This document shows, piece by piece, positions 16,647 through 25,849 of a DNA stretch of 62,379 nt. The notes below the pieces were generated by a model that did not search any database, had not been told where the DNA came from, and saw only the letters and a list, made by a program, of their open reading frames with translations. The position numbers were made by a program, and so were the translations under genes. Each line of letters begins with the position of its first letter. The first letter of the stretch is position 1. The DNA is taken from assembly GCA_002418205.1 (NCBI GenBank), contig DIDP01000021.1:1-62379 (forward strand), given 5' to 3'. The stretch is from Anaerolineales bacterium UBA5797. GTDB taxonomy: Bacteria; Chloroflexota; Anaerolineae; Anaerolineales; Villigracilaceae.

Positions 16647-17372
16647 CTTCACCACATTCCCCTTCAACTCGTTGACTTCATCCACAGTCAAATAACGCCA
16701 CTGGCGCGGCTTCAGATTGCCGAGTTTGAGCGCTCCGATCCTCGTTCGAAGGATGCGCACGACCGGCAAACCAAGCTGTTTACAAGTCTCACGGATCTGG
16801 CGTTTGCGCCCCTCCCCCATCACAACTTTTACCCATGCGCCTTTCCCCTGCGGCTTTTCGAATCGGACTTCGACTGGACCTGTCTTGTGCCCGTCCTCGA
16901 GGACAACGCCTCGGTTCCATGCTTCAATCTGCTCCCGGTCTGGACGCTTTGCCAGCAGGACGCGGTATTCCTTTAAATGGCCATAACGCGGATGCGTAAG
17001 CTGGTTCGTCAGATCGCCATCGTTGGTCATCAACACCAGCCCCTCGCTCTCGAAATCCAGCCTGCCGACCGGGTAGAGATGACCGGGCGCTTCAACCAGA
17101 TCGCGCACGGTCTGGCGGTCATCGCCGCGCTCGCGCTCCACAGTGGACAACACAAAGCGCGGCTTGTGCAGTGCGATGTAGGTCAACGTCTCCGCCGCAG
17201 CGATGGGCTTTCCATCGAGGGTGATTTTGTCAATGGCGGGATCAGCCTTCTGTCCGAGTGAGGCGATCTGTCCGTTCACGCGGACGCGTCCGGCGGTGAT
17301 AAAGTCTTCGCAGGAACGGCGTGATCCGTATCCTGCCTGGGCTAATATTTTTTGCAATCGTTCAGCAGTCAT
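16626..17372 (-). CDS. Ribosomal large-subunit pseudouridine synthase, RluB/RsuA family
   Basis: Isomerises a specific uridine in rRNA to pseudouridine. 248 residues: N-terminal S4 RNA-binding domain (about 1-60, with RLQKILAQAGYGSRRSCEDFI) and an RsuA-type catalytic domain with the catalytic Asp in the GRLDFESEGLVLMTNDG motif, plus EGRKRQIRETCKQLGLPV. The Lys/Arg-rich C-terminus suits RNA binding. RluB (23S U2605 equivalent) is the likeliest member, but RluE/RluF/RsuA relatives cannot be ruled out by eye. Confidence 0.92.
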   Translation of the reverse strand: MTAERLQKILAQAGYGSRRSCEDFITAGRVRVNGQIASLGQKADPAIDKITLDGKPIAAAETLTYIALHKPRFVLSTVERERGDDRQTVRDLVEAPGHLYPVGRLDFESEGLVLMTNDGDLTNQLTHPRYGHLKEYRVLLAKRPDREQIEAWNRGVVLEDGHKTGPVEVRFEKPQGKGAWVKVVMGEGRKRQIRETCKQLGLPVVRILRTRIGALKLGNLKPRQWRYLTVDEVNELKGNVVKKKKDRR

Positions 17373-17516
17373 CCAATATCCTTGATCTGGTAATGTCGGT
17401 CATAGTTTAATGCATAAATGTGGTCTTTTCACAAGCAATCTGAGGGAAAGTTCAGACATCCAAACCTCGCAAATCAGGTATACTCCAATCACAAAAGCCA
17501 CCCAGGAGAGATGCGT

Positions 17517-18911
17517 ATGGCGGAACTGAAATTACCGGCAACAATGTCCGAGTTGCGGGCAGGGTTGGGCAATATCGTGGATCAAGGTCAGATGCAGGCA
17601 CCTTATTTCTCGGCATTGCTTTCATCCAAACAAGGTATTCAAATCATTGTCGACAACCGCGAGGAGCGCATCGTCGAACGTCAACCGACAGCCGGAACGG
17701 TGCTGTCTGCCTTCGACGGTGTCACGATGTACGAACAGGCGGTAAGCGGCTTTTCACAGAGAGAAGTTGAGCAGGCAGCCAGCAATCTTGTAAAGGGTGT
17801 GAGTTTCCAAAAATATGCCTTGCGCGAAGAAACGGAGGAACGGGGTGATTTCATCACTCCAATGCAAGTCGATCCGTTGGAGTTGTCTGTGCGGGAGAAA
17901 CTGGATCGATGCCGCGAGATACACCGCCGGGTGAAGGATCGCGACCCGCGCATCGTCAATGCACGCATCATCTACATTGAAACAAACGAATATTCCGCTT
18001 TCAGGAACCGCACGACAGACCTGGCGCAACGCGTGCAAAGGGTCGTCCTCTATCTTATTGTGGTCGTTGCCGGACCGGATGGACAAGTCCGCTATGACCT
18101 TGAATCAAAGGCTGGTAGTGCAGGCTGGGAGATCCTTAATTTCACAGATGAGGAACTGCAACAGCTGGTGGATAATGCGATTGCCCTCCTGAGCGCCGAA
18201 CGGATCGAGCCGGGAGAGTACCAGATCATTTCTGCGCCCGGTGTAAGCGGAACCATCTGTCATGAATCGTTCGGACACGGCGTCGAAACGGACATGTTCC
18301 TGAAGCAGCGCGCCAAAGCCGCCTACTTCATCGACAAGGTCGTCGGCTCGTCATTGGTAAACATATTCGACGATCCCAGCCGGGCAGGCGGGTATGGCTC
18401 CTATTTCTTCGATGACGAAGGCAGAAGATCGACCCCGACCCGGATCGTCGAAAACGGAATCTTCCGGCGCGGCATCACAGACCTGTATTCGGCCACCGCA
18501 CTTGGCATTCCCCGCTCGGCAAACGGACGGCGCCAGGATTACAGCCGCAAGGCTTACGCCCGCATGACCAACACCTATTTCGGACCGGGAGACTCGACCC
18601 TGGACGAGATGATCGCACAGGTGGACCACGGCATCTATCTGGACAAATGGTCGTCCGGCATGGAGGATCCGCAGGGCTGGGGCATTCAGGTCACCTGCCG
18701 CTTCGGGCATGAGATCAAGAATGGGAAAATCACCAACCGCGTCTTCGCGCCGATAGGAATTTCCGGATATGTACCCGATGTGCTGCAAAGCATAACCGCG
18801 GTCAGCAAGGAAGTGGAAATGGACGGAGGCAGTTGTGGCAAGGGTCATAAGGAGACCGTGCCGGTTTCGTCCGGCGGACCACACCTTTTATTAAAAGCGA
18901 GGCTGGGATAA
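17517..18911 (+). CDS. tldD: TldD metalloprotease subunit
   Basis: Catalytic half of the TldD/TldE heterodimer, which degrades unfolded or leader peptides inside the complex. 464 residues with the zinc-binding HExxxH motif as CHESFGHGVETDMF near residue 250 and the GGYGSYFFDDEG and GGSCGKGH segments of the family. Of two ATGs at 17511 and 17517, the second lies 8 nt after AGGAG and is chosen; the frame also extends to 17418 without support. Its TAA overlaps the ATG of the tldE partner by 1 nt. Confidence 0.93.
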   Translation: MAELKLPATMSELRAGLGNIVDQGQMQAPYFSALLSSKQGIQIIVDNREERIVERQPTAGTVLSAFDGVTMYEQAVSGFSQREVEQAASNLVKGVSFQKYALREETEERGDFITPMQVDPLELSVREKLDRCREIHRRVKDRDPRIVNARIIYIETNEYSAFRNRTTDLAQRVQRVVLYLIVVVAGPDGQVRYDLESKAGSAGWEILNFTDEELQQLVDNAIALLSAERIEPGEYQIISAPGVSGTICHESFGHGVETDMFLKQRAKAAYFIDKVVGSSLVNIFDDPSRAGGYGSYFFDDEGRRSTPTRIVENGIFRRGITDLYSATALGIPRSANGRRQDYSRKAYARMTNTYFGPGDSTLDEMIAQVDHGIYLDKWSSGMEDPQGWGIQVTCRFGHEIKNGKITNRVFAPIGISGYVPDVLQSITAVSKEVEMDGGSCGKGHKETVPVSSGGPHLLLKARLG

Positions 18912-20227
18912 TGCTCACCAAAATAATCGATGCACTGAATGCACGCAAGGACATCTCGGCATGGACGGTTCGCCACATCACTGAACGCGAAGCGCAGGTA
19001 TATGCCGTTCCCAAAGAGATCGAGTCACAACGCACGGTCGAAAGCGAGAACTACAGGATTGACGTCCTGTGCAACACGAAGGCTCCAGATGGGTCACCGG
19101 CAGTGGGGACCGGTGATGTCACCCTGCTGTCTGGCGATGATATCAACGGCGGGATCGATCGGGCTGCCCTGGTCGCAAGTCTGGTGGCAAACCCCGTCCA
19201 TTCGATCCCCGGACCATCATCCAACCCTGAAGTGTCTCTTGTTGACGACAACTTAAAACGCGACTCATTGACGACCATGCTGGGCTTGATGGAGGACATC
19301 CGAACGACTGCATCGAAAAAGAAGGATGTATATCTGACCGCCGCAGAGTGTTTTGGGGAAATTCAGTATATACACCTGATCAACAGCCGCGGGATCGACG
19401 CCGAGCAGGAACTAACCAGCATTGCCATGGAATTGGTCTTGCAGGCAAAAAGAAACGATACCGAAACCGAATCCTTCGTGGAGAAAAGCAGGCGCCGCGT
19501 GTCGGATGTAGATGCCATTGCCGAGATCGAACGCCAGGCGAACTACACTCTGGACCTATTGGATGCCAGCCCGCCACGGACCTGGCAGGGAGCGGTTATC
19601 CTCCGCGCGGAAACTCTGGCGTCCTTTATGGCAGGGACACCGCTGGCTGGCAGCGTTCTGCAAAATTTAAGTTCAGCCGCCTCCAAGTATTCAAAGATCT
19701 CATCGTGGGAAATTGGGAGATCGGTATTCAAGGGTGACATCAAAGGTGATCCATTGACGATTTGGGCGAACCGTTGCATCCCCTATGGCACGACCTCGTC
19801 CCGCTTCGATCATGAAGGCTTGTCCGCCCGGCGCGTCGAATTGATCAAGGACAATCATCTGGTTGCGTTTCATGCAAGCCAACGGTATGCCGAATATCTT
19901 GGTGTCCCTGCCACCGGTGCTTTTGGCGGAGTGGAACTGCCGGCTGGTTCGACGAGCGCGTCCGATCTGCTGGCAGAACCTTATGTTGAGATCATCCATT
20001 TCTCGTGGTTCAACCCCGACCCCATCACCGGAGATTTTGCGACGGAGATCCGTCTCGGCTATCTCGTTGATAACGGTGTCCGCAAGCCGTTCAAGGGTGG
20101 ACAGTTGATCGGCAATTTCATGGATGCACTCGCCGATGTCCGCTGGAGCGCCGAGACCGGCTTCTTTGGAAATTATCTGGGACCACACACTGCCCGTTTC
20201 AACAATCTAAAAGTCTCTGGCGAGTAA
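18911..20227 (+). CDS. tldE: TldE/PmbA partner subunit
   Basis: Non-catalytic or structural partner of TldD. 438 residues of the TldD/PmbA fold without an HExxxH motif, as expected for TldE. C-terminal family segments include VELPAGSTSASDLLAEPY and GVRKPFKGGQLIGNFMDAL. Starts one base inside the tldD stop codon, so the two are coupled and presumably made in equal amounts. Followed by a strong bidirectional terminator. Confidence 0.92.
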   Translation: MLTKIIDALNARKDISAWTVRHITEREAQVYAVPKEIESQRTVESENYRIDVLCNTKAPDGSPAVGTGDVTLLSGDDINGGIDRAALVASLVANPVHSIPGPSSNPEVSLVDDNLKRDSLTTMLGLMEDIRTTASKKKDVYLTAAECFGEIQYIHLINSRGIDAEQELTSIAMELVLQAKRNDTETESFVEKSRRRVSDVDAIAEIERQANYTLDLLDASPPRTWQGAVILRAETLASFMAGTPLAGSVLQNLSSAASKYSKISSWEIGRSVFKGDIKGDPLTIWANRCIPYGTTSSRFDHEGLSARRVELIKDNHLVAFHASQRYAEYLGVPATGAFGGVELPAGSTSASDLLAEPYVEIIHFSWFNPDPITGDFATEIRLGYLVDNGVRKPFKGGQLIGNFMDALADVRWSAETGFFGNYLGPHTARFNNLKVSGE

Positions 20228-20257
20228 ACAGAAGAATCAGCCTGCTGCACGGTTAAA

Positions 20258-20290
20258 CAACACATCCTCTTTCTTGAAGAGGATGTGTTG
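20258..20290. terminator. Bidirectional terminator between tldE and tauE
   Basis: Perfect 14-bp stem CAACACATCCTCTT / AAGAGGATGTGTTG with a 5-nt loop, between two convergent genes. Confidence 0.85.
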
Positions 20291-20310
20291 CGTTATCATT
20301 CTTCATCCGT

Positions 20311-21027
20311 CTAAATCATCAATCGCAGTCCCAGGACGACCAGCATGACCAACACAATACGACGAAAGATCTCCGGGTTCAGCCAACGGTCCAGGCTTTG
20401 TCCCAACAAAAAACCCAATACCAGTACCGGCAGGGTCATCCAAAACAGGTTCATCACTTCCGGGGTGAAATTCCCGCCGAGCCAATGGGTGAAGACCACC
20501 ATCAAACTGTTGACGATGAAATATCCTGACAGGTTGCTTTTGAACTCCTGTGGTGACCATCCTCGGCAATTGCCATACACAACCACCGGCGGACCGGATG
20601 TGTTATATGCCCCGCCCAGCAATCCTCCAAACAGACCTGCCGTCCACGCCCAGGCGGGATGCTCCAATTTGGGCAGACGCAAACCAGTCAACGCATAGAT
20701 CGCATAAAGGACGATTACGATTCCAAGAATGAACAGAGCAATCCCTTCAGGGACCCTCCTGAGAAAGAACACCCCGAATGGGATCGCGATCAGCGACGTG
20801 ATCACCACCGCCAATATGGACTTGATCCTAAGCGCGGCGTGATAGCGGATCAACATCAGAAGTTCCAGCACAATAGCCAGCAAAGCCACCAGCGGTGTGG
20901 ATACCTGCAATCCCAGCAAAGATGGAAGCAATGCCATCGTTACCAATGCCACGCCAAAACCGGTGAGGCTTTGGGTGAAACAACCGAGAAAAACTATGAG
21001 GATGGAAAATGTCAGGGTGGAATTCAA
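20311..21027 (-). CDS. TauE/SafE family sulfite/organosulfonate exporter-like membrane protein
   Basis: Polytopic membrane protein, about eight helices in 238 residues, with the TauE signature FLGCFTQSLTGFGVALV near the start and GGLLGGAYNTSGPPVVVYG in the repeat. Family members move sulfite, sulfoacetate or related anions, or act without known substrate. The start is a TTG at 21027 with only a weak ribosome-binding site. No sulfur metabolism gene is adjacent; scpB lies 55 nt upstream on the same strand. Confidence 0.85.
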   Translation of the reverse strand: MNSTLTFSILIVFLGCFTQSLTGFGVALVTMALLPSLLGLQVSTPLVALLAIVLELLMLIRYHAALRIKSILAVVITSLIAIPFGVFFLRRVPEGIALFILGIVIVLYAIYALTGLRLPKLEHPAWAWTAGLFGGLLGGAYNTSGPPVVVYGNCRGWSPQEFKSNLSGYFIVNSLMVVFTHWLGGNFTPEVMNLFWMTLPVLVLGFLLGQSLDRWLNPEIFRRIVLVMLVVLGLRLMI

Positions 21028-21081
21028 CTGTCCGCCTTCGGAAAAATCGGAAGGCCATACCCTGTCCTTCCGATTTGAGCA

Positions 21082-21663
21082 TTAGCCTTTCAACAGTTCG
21101 TCCTGCTGGGAATCGTCCTCCTCCGGTTTGGCAAGCGGCGGCATTTCAAGGATGGAGTTCAACCCAAAATGCTGCAGAAATTCCGGCGAAGTCGAATACA
21201 GGATCGGGCGTCCTGGTCCGTCGGCGCGACCCGATTCAAGGATCAACCCCTTGTTCAAAAGACTCTTGATCATGCTGTCGCTGTTCACGCCGCGAATGGA
21301 ATCGATCTGCGGACGTGTGACCGGCTGTTGATAGGCGATGATCGCCAGGGTCTCGAGAGCGGCGCGGCTGAGATGCGTCGTCGATTCGAGACCGAGAAAA
21401 CGTTCGATCAATTCTGCAAGTTCCGGCGCGGTGGTCAATTGGACGCGCCCGGCATGTCGTTGCAGGCGCAAGCCACGGGTCGATAATGAAGCGTCCAGCT
21501 CGTTGAGTCCGCGTTCGATGACGGACGGGGCCACATCCAACGCGGTCGCCAGATGGGCGGTCGTCACCGGTTCGGCGGCAACGAACAGGATCGCCTCCAA
21601 TTTAACCGAAAGTGGCAATTCGATTTCGATATTTTGCTCCGGGGAGGGTTGAGAGTCGCTCAT
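21082..21663 (-). CDS. scpB: Segregation and condensation protein B
   Basis: Kleisin-partner subunit of the SMC-ScpAB condensin. 193 residues made of two winged-helix domains: LPLSVKLEAILFVAAEPVTT at the N-terminus, then the diagnostic LSRAALETLAIIAYQQPVTR and RGVNSDSMIKSLLNKGLI. No scpA is in the window. It starts in the divergent region shared with the lipoprotein at 21706. Confidence 0.94.
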   Translation of the reverse strand: MSDSQPSPEQNIEIELPLSVKLEAILFVAAEPVTTAHLATALDVAPSVIERGLNELDASLSTRGLRLQRHAGRVQLTTAPELAELIERFLGLESTTHLSRAALETLAIIAYQQPVTRPQIDSIRGVNSDSMIKSLLNKGLILESGRADGPGRPILYSTSPEFLQHFGLNSILEMPPLAKPEEDDSQQDELLKG

Positions 21664-21665
21664 GC

Positions 21666-21671
21666 TATAAT
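21666..21671 (+). promoter_or_regulatory. Candidate -10 box upstream of the 21706 lipoprotein
   Basis: TATAAT in the 42-bp divergent gap between scpB and the lipoprotein gene, 34 nt before the ATG. No good -35 element. Confidence 0.4.
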
Positions 21672-21705
21672 TGCTCCGCTTAAATGATTAACTGATGGAT
21701 CACGA

Positions 21706-22290
21706 ATGAAAACAAGACCATTATCCTTATTTCTCTTGACGCTCGTTCTCGCATCGCTCGCCTGCACTGTCTTTGTCGGGGGTCCCGATTATTCCGATCG
21801 GACACCGATCCCGGTTTCGGCAGAGGCAGCCGAAAGTCTAAAGGAGGAAATCAGACGCGCCTTTGAGGCTGGCGCATCGACCGGCGAAGTGACGATCCAG
21901 ATCACCGAGCCGCAGATCACATCCGTACTTGCACTGCGCTTGCAGTCCGATCAGAACCTGCAGCAGGATTCAAAGCCGTTGATCACCGACCCGCAGGTTT
22001 ATTTGCGCGACGGTCAAATGCAGATCTTTGGCAAAACCCAGCAGGGCATGTTCACCGCCAACATCGGCATCGTCGTAACCGTCGGCATCGATGAAACCGG
22101 CAAGCCAAAGATCGAAGTCTCGTCAGCAGATTTCGGCCCCTTCCCCACGCCCGACGGCATCAAGGAAGCCATCTCCGCGATGATCGAGGAAGCTTATACC
22201 GGTTCGCTCGGTCCTGTTGCCACCGGCTTACGCATCCAAAATATTACGATCGCAGACGGCATAATGACCGTTACCGGGCGCATACGATAG
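21706..22290 (+). CDS. Lipoprotein of unknown function
   Basis: 194 residues with a lipoprotein signal peptide (MKTRPLSLFLLTLVLASLAC, lipid-modified Cys at 20). The exported domain is mixed alpha/beta, with a helical part (about 38-58), then ITEPQITSVLALRLQ and repeated strand-rich segments ending MTVTGRIR. I do not recognise a named family; the pattern of a helix followed by ligand-free strands recalls small envelope lipid-binding folds, which is only an impression. It lies 49 nt before another lipoprotein gene on the same strand, so the two may be co-expressed. Confidence 0.75.
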   Translation: MKTRPLSLFLLTLVLASLACTVFVGGPDYSDRTPIPVSAEAAESLKEEIRRAFEAGASTGEVTIQITEPQITSVLALRLQSDQNLQQDSKPLITDPQVYLRDGQMQIFGKTQQGMFTANIGIVVTVGIDETGKPKIEVSSADFGPFPTPDGIKEAISAMIEEAYTGSLGPVATGLRIQNITIADGIMTVTGRIR

Positions 22291-22339
22291 CCCACGGATT
22301 ATACAACGGATTATCCCCACCAAAGCCGCACTGGACGAA

Positions 22340-23923
22340 ATGCAACGCCTCATTCCAAGCCGATACCTGACCGCCATTTTATTGGCATTCTCCCTGCTGG
22401 TAACTGCCTGCCGCTCCCCTCAGGTGACGAGTGGGGATATTTCCGTCAACATCAGCGCTGATGGCGAAACGCGGAACCTTAACGTCCCCGCCGGGAGCAC
22501 GGTCACGCAGGCGCTTCAGTCCGCCGGACTCACGATCGGCAATCTCGATAAAACGGAACCTCCGCTCTATACCGTTCTGAACGATGGTGATGAGATCGTG
22601 CTGACCCGCGTCGAGGAGAAATTCGAGACCGAGGAACAGACCATCCCGTTCGAGCGGCAGGTCGTGCGCAACGAGTCCCTGCCCGAAGGCGAAACGCGAC
22701 TCGTACAGGCAGGCTCGAATGGACGTCAGGAAATCACATACCGAATCGTGCTCGAAAACGACGAGGAGATCAGCCGCTCCATCGTCAAGTCCGTGATCCT
22801 GCAGGAAACCGCGCCCGAGATCGTGATGGTCGGCGCGCAATCCTCCTTTGCGCCGCTCCCGGTCCCCGGCAAACTGGCATATCTGGCGGGCGGCAATGCG
22901 TGGATCATTGACACGTCCACAGCCAACCGCACGCCTGTGGCCACAACCGGCGATCTCGACGGACGGATCTTCTTTCTCTCCCCCAATGGAAGTTATCTGG
23001 TCTTCTCGCGCAAATCCACCAAACCCGCCGACCAGGAGATCAACACCCTCTGGGCTGTGCGCACCAATGGCGGCAAGCCATTCAGCACGGGGATCGCGAA
23101 CGTTGTCCATTTTGCCGAATGGATCCCTGGGACGAATTCGATCGCCTATTCGACCGTCGAGCCGCGCGTCACAGCGCCCGGCTGGCAGGCAAACAATGAC
23201 CTGCACCGCTACAGCATCACAACGGGCGCAAAAGCAAAGATACTGGATGCAAGCAGTGGAGGCGTGTACGGCTGGTGGGGCATGACCTTCTCCTTTGCGC
23301 CGGACGGACGTCTCGCGTATGCGCGCCCCGACGGCATCGGGCTGGTGGACATCGACGGAAAGTATCTCAAGCCATTACTGGACATCACGCCCCTCAATAC
23401 GCACAGCGATTGGGCTTGGCTGCCTTCGATCGCCTGGGGTGCAGACAGCAAGACGCTATACTTTACCAATCATGCACCGCCGCCCAACCTGGTCAGCGAG
23501 GAGGATTCGCCATACTTTGATATCAGCGCCACATCATTTTCCAACGATGCAACCGTCAACATCGTGGAACAGACCGGCATGTTCGCCTATCCGTCCTCAT
23601 CGTCTTTGCAGTCGAGCTCAACGGAACGGCAGTATCAGATCGCCTATTTGCAAGCCATCTTCCCCGAACAAAGCGAGACGAGTCGCTACAGAATTGTCGT
23701 GATGGACAGGGACGGATCGAACCGGCGGACAATTTTCCCTGCGAATGACGCGCCCGGCATCCAGCCGCAGGTCCCGGTCTGGGCGCCGGAACCCATCGAG
23801 GGCCAGTCCGGGGATTTCATTGCAGTCGTTTATCAAGGGAATCTATGGCTCATGGACAGCGGCAATGGTCAGGCGTACCAGGTGACCGGTGACGGGCTTG
23901 TCACAAGAGTTGATTGGAAGTAG
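22340..23923 (+). CDS. Lipoprotein with DUF348 and G5 domains and a TolB-like beta-propeller
   Basis: 527 residues: lipoprotein signal peptide with lipobox LVTAC (Cys near 23), a DUF348 ubiquitin-like domain (about 35-80, GSTVTQALQSAGLTIGNLD), a G5 domain (about 90-160, with IPFERQVVRNESLPEGETRL), then TolB/WD40-like propeller repeats (about 170-527; SPNGSYLVFSR, FAPDGRLAYAR and MDRDGSNRRTIFP). G5 domains bind peptidoglycan sugars or zinc and are common in Rpf-type cell-wall enzymes, here without a catalytic domain. Likely a wall-associated, surface-anchored sensor or scaffold. The combination with a propeller is unusual. Confidence 0.85.
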   Translation: MQRLIPSRYLTAILLAFSLLVTACRSPQVTSGDISVNISADGETRNLNVPAGSTVTQALQSAGLTIGNLDKTEPPLYTVLNDGDEIVLTRVEEKFETEEQTIPFERQVVRNESLPEGETRLVQAGSNGRQEITYRIVLENDEEISRSIVKSVILQETAPEIVMVGAQSSFAPLPVPGKLAYLAGGNAWIIDTSTANRTPVATTGDLDGRIFFLSPNGSYLVFSRKSTKPADQEINTLWAVRTNGGKPFSTGIANVVHFAEWIPGTNSIAYSTVEPRVTAPGWQANNDLHRYSITTGAKAKILDASSGGVYGWWGMTFSFAPDGRLAYARPDGIGLVDIDGKYLKPLLDITPLNTHSDWAWLPSIAWGADSKTLYFTNHAPPPNLVSEEDSPYFDISATSFSNDATVNIVEQTGMFAYPSSSSLQSSSTERQYQIAYLQAIFPEQSETSRYRIVVMDRDGSNRRTIFPANDAPGIQPQVPVWAPEPIEGQSGDFIAVVYQGNLWLMDSGNGQAYQVTGDGLVTRVDWK

Positions 23924-23985
23924 TATTTCAAAATCCATAAAATGCTGGGAAGTCGAACACAAAATCTTACTTAAGGAAAAATCAC

Positions 23986-24945
23986 ATGCGCATCTTAATC
24001 ACAGGAGCAGCCGGGTTTCTCGGCTCACATTTATGCGACCGTCTGTTGGGCGAGGGACATGAAGTCGTTGGCTTGGACAATTTCATCACTGGCAACCCGG
24101 GCAACATTGCCCACCTTCAGGGCAACGAGAAATTTGCCTTCCAAAAACACGACGTCTCGAACTTCATTTTCGTGAAGGACAAGGTGGATGCAGTCCTGCA
24201 TTTCGCCTCTCCCGCCAGCCCGAACCCGCAATCGCCCTCGGGATATTTCAACCTCCCCATCCAGACCATGAAGGCTGGCGCGCTCGGCACGCACAATTGT
24301 CTTGGCGTTGCAAAGACACATAAGGCGAAGTTCCTTCTGGCATCCACCAGTGAGATCTATGGTGATCCGGTGGTGCATCCGCAAAGCGAGGACTACACCG
24401 GTAATGTGGACCCTGCCGGTCCGCGCGCAGTCTATGACGAAGCCAAGCGCTTCGCGGAATCATTGACCATGGCGTATCACCGCTATCACGGCGTGGACAC
24501 GCGCATCATCCGCATCTTCAACACCTACGGTCCGCGCATGGACCTCGAGGATGGGCGCGCCCTGCCGAACCTGCTCAAACAGGCGTTGCTCGGTCAACCG
24601 CTCACGGTTTACGGTGATGGCAGTCAGACGCGTTCCTTCTGTTACGTGGACGACTTGATCGATGGGATCGTCAAACTGTTGTATTCGGAAGAGCACCTGC
24701 CGGTCAATGTAGGCAACCCGAACGAGATGAGCATCCTGCAATTTGCGGAAACGATCAACCGCGTGGTAGGCAACGAAGCCGGCATCGCTTATGTCAAGGA
24801 CGCGCGCAGCGTCCGTGATCCGCAACAGCGCCAGCCCGATATTACGCGCGCCCGCGCCATCCTGAAATGGGAGCCCAAAATCGGGCTGGAGGAAGGCTTG
24901 AAGAGAACGATCCCATATTTCAAACAGAAGCTGGGGCTTGGATGA
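23986..24945 (+). CDS. NAD-dependent sugar epimerase/dehydratase, UDP-glucuronate decarboxylase-like
   Basis: 319-residue extended SDR. Rossmann motif GAAGFLGSHLCDRLL at residues 7-21; catalytic Ser/Thr in LASTSEIYGDP; YxxxK as VYDEAKRFAES; and GRALPNLLKQALLGQPLTVYGDGSQTRSFCYVDDLIDG. The YDEAKR context and NVDPAGPR stretch match UDP-xylose synthase (UXS) better than GalE, so production of UDP-xylose from UDP-glucuronate is the likely reaction. It would supply pentose to surface glycans. Its TGA overlaps the GtrA start by 4 nt. Confidence 0.85.
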   Translation: MRILITGAAGFLGSHLCDRLLGEGHEVVGLDNFITGNPGNIAHLQGNEKFAFQKHDVSNFIFVKDKVDAVLHFASPASPNPQSPSGYFNLPIQTMKAGALGTHNCLGVAKTHKAKFLLASTSEIYGDPVVHPQSEDYTGNVDPAGPRAVYDEAKRFAESLTMAYHRYHGVDTRIIRIFNTYGPRMDLEDGRALPNLLKQALLGQPLTVYGDGSQTRSFCYVDDLIDGIVKLLYSEEHLPVNVGNPNEMSILQFAETINRVVGNEAGIAYVKDARSVRDPQQRQPDITRARAILKWEPKIGLEEGLKRTIPYFKQKLGLG

Positions 24946-25394
24946 TCTTGGCGGACAACCGGGAGCGGGTTCGATTCATAAAATTCGCTGTTGTCGGCGC
25001 ATTGGGCTCGGTGGTCGATCTGGGTGTGATGAATCTATTGACCCGCCTTTTTCACATGGCGTTGGTACCGGCAGGCAGCATCTCGTTCGTCTGTGCGGTC
25101 ACAAACAACTTCATCGGCAACCGGTATTGGACCTACCCTGATTCGCGCTCCCGCCCGCTCATGCATCAATTGGGCATGTTCTTCCTCGTCAACGCCATCG
25201 GCATCGGGATTCGCATTCCGATCCTGCATTACCTCGAGCCTCCACTGGCAGGATTTTTCGAAAGCATGGCTCACCTATCCAGAGTCACTGCGGACGCGCT
25301 GGCGAAGAACGCCACGCTCATTTTTGCCATCGGAGTTGTAATGCTTTGGAACTTCTTCGTGAACCGCTATTGGACGTATAATGATATAGACTGA
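24942..25394 (+). CDS. GtrA family membrane protein
   Basis: 150-residue four-helix protein of the GtrA/DPMS group, thought to help flip polyprenyl-linked sugars or assist glycosyltransferases. Family hallmarks are RFIKFAVVGALGSVVDLG, NNFIGNRYWTYPDS and the terminal LWNFFVNRYWTYND. The frame reads further upstream, but the ATG at 24942 (ATGA overlap with the epimerase) marks the natural start of helix 1. The pairing with a nucleotide-sugar enzyme supports a role in surface glycosylation. Confidence 0.9.
   Translation: MILADNRERVRFIKFAVVGALGSVVDLGVMNLLTRLFHMALVPAGSISFVCAVTNNFIGNRYWTYPDSRSRPLMHQLGMFFLVNAIGIGIRIPILHYLEPPLAGFFESMAHLSRVTADALAKNATLIFAIGVVMLWNFFVNRYWTYNDID
25377..25382 (+). promoter_or_regulatory. 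Weak candidate -10 box inside the end of gtrA
   Basis: TATAAT 30 nt before the ATG of the next gene, with only a poor -35 (TTCTTC at 25353-25358, 18-nt spacer). Confidence 0.3.
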
Positions 25395-25412
25395 TCTCAA
25401 GAAGGATATTCC

Positions 25413-25796
25413 ATGGCGCAGGTCCCGCAACGAACCATTCCGATCTACAACTCACAGGGTGAAGCGAGCGCCTTCCTTGTATTCCCCCACCTCTTCAATC
25501 GGAGCGGAGAATGGATCGGCTGGGTTACCCCAAAACGGGAAGTCTATTCCGTTTTGGGGGTTTACGTGGGTCTTCTCTCGAACGACACCCGCATCGTCCG
25601 GAAACGCGCCGAAGATGAGACCAGACCGCACGTCATCAGCCCGCCCCGCTCGCCGGGCAAGATCACAACCCCTGCCACCGTACCGCTGGCTCCGCTGATG
25701 AAGGAACTGACCCACAGTCTTATTGACGTGCTTGCCGATGAGCCGGAACGCCTGCATACACTGGACAGCGGCGAATTGCGCGAGGATCTGGATTAA
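25413..25796 (+). CDS. Conserved-looking hypothetical protein
   Basis: 127 residues, no signal peptide or membrane segment. The N-terminal half reads like a beta-sheet domain (IPIYNSQGEASAFLVFPHLF, WIGWVTPKREVYSVLGVYVG), with a Pro/Ser-rich linker (about 73-88) and a C-terminal acidic helix. The DGR-like pattern with a strand pair suggests a PRC-barrel- or 4-strand-like fold, but I cannot assign a family. An AAGGA lies 6 nt before the ATG. It stands between gtrA and a thioesterase gene, without an informative context. Confidence 0.7.
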   Translation: MAQVPQRTIPIYNSQGEASAFLVFPHLFNRSGEWIGWVTPKREVYSVLGVYVGLLSNDTRIVRKRAEDETRPHVISPPRSPGKITTPATVPLAPLMKELTHSLIDVLADEPERLHTLDSGELREDLD

Positions 25797-25849
25797 CTGT
25801 ATTTTTATCAATCATGCAACACATGGTAAACTCATGACAATCAACTGCC

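Noticed and set aside
24960..24990. tRNA-like GGTTCGATTC
   Set aside because: Isolated T-loop-like string inside the gtrA coding region; no cloverleaf can be drawn around it.
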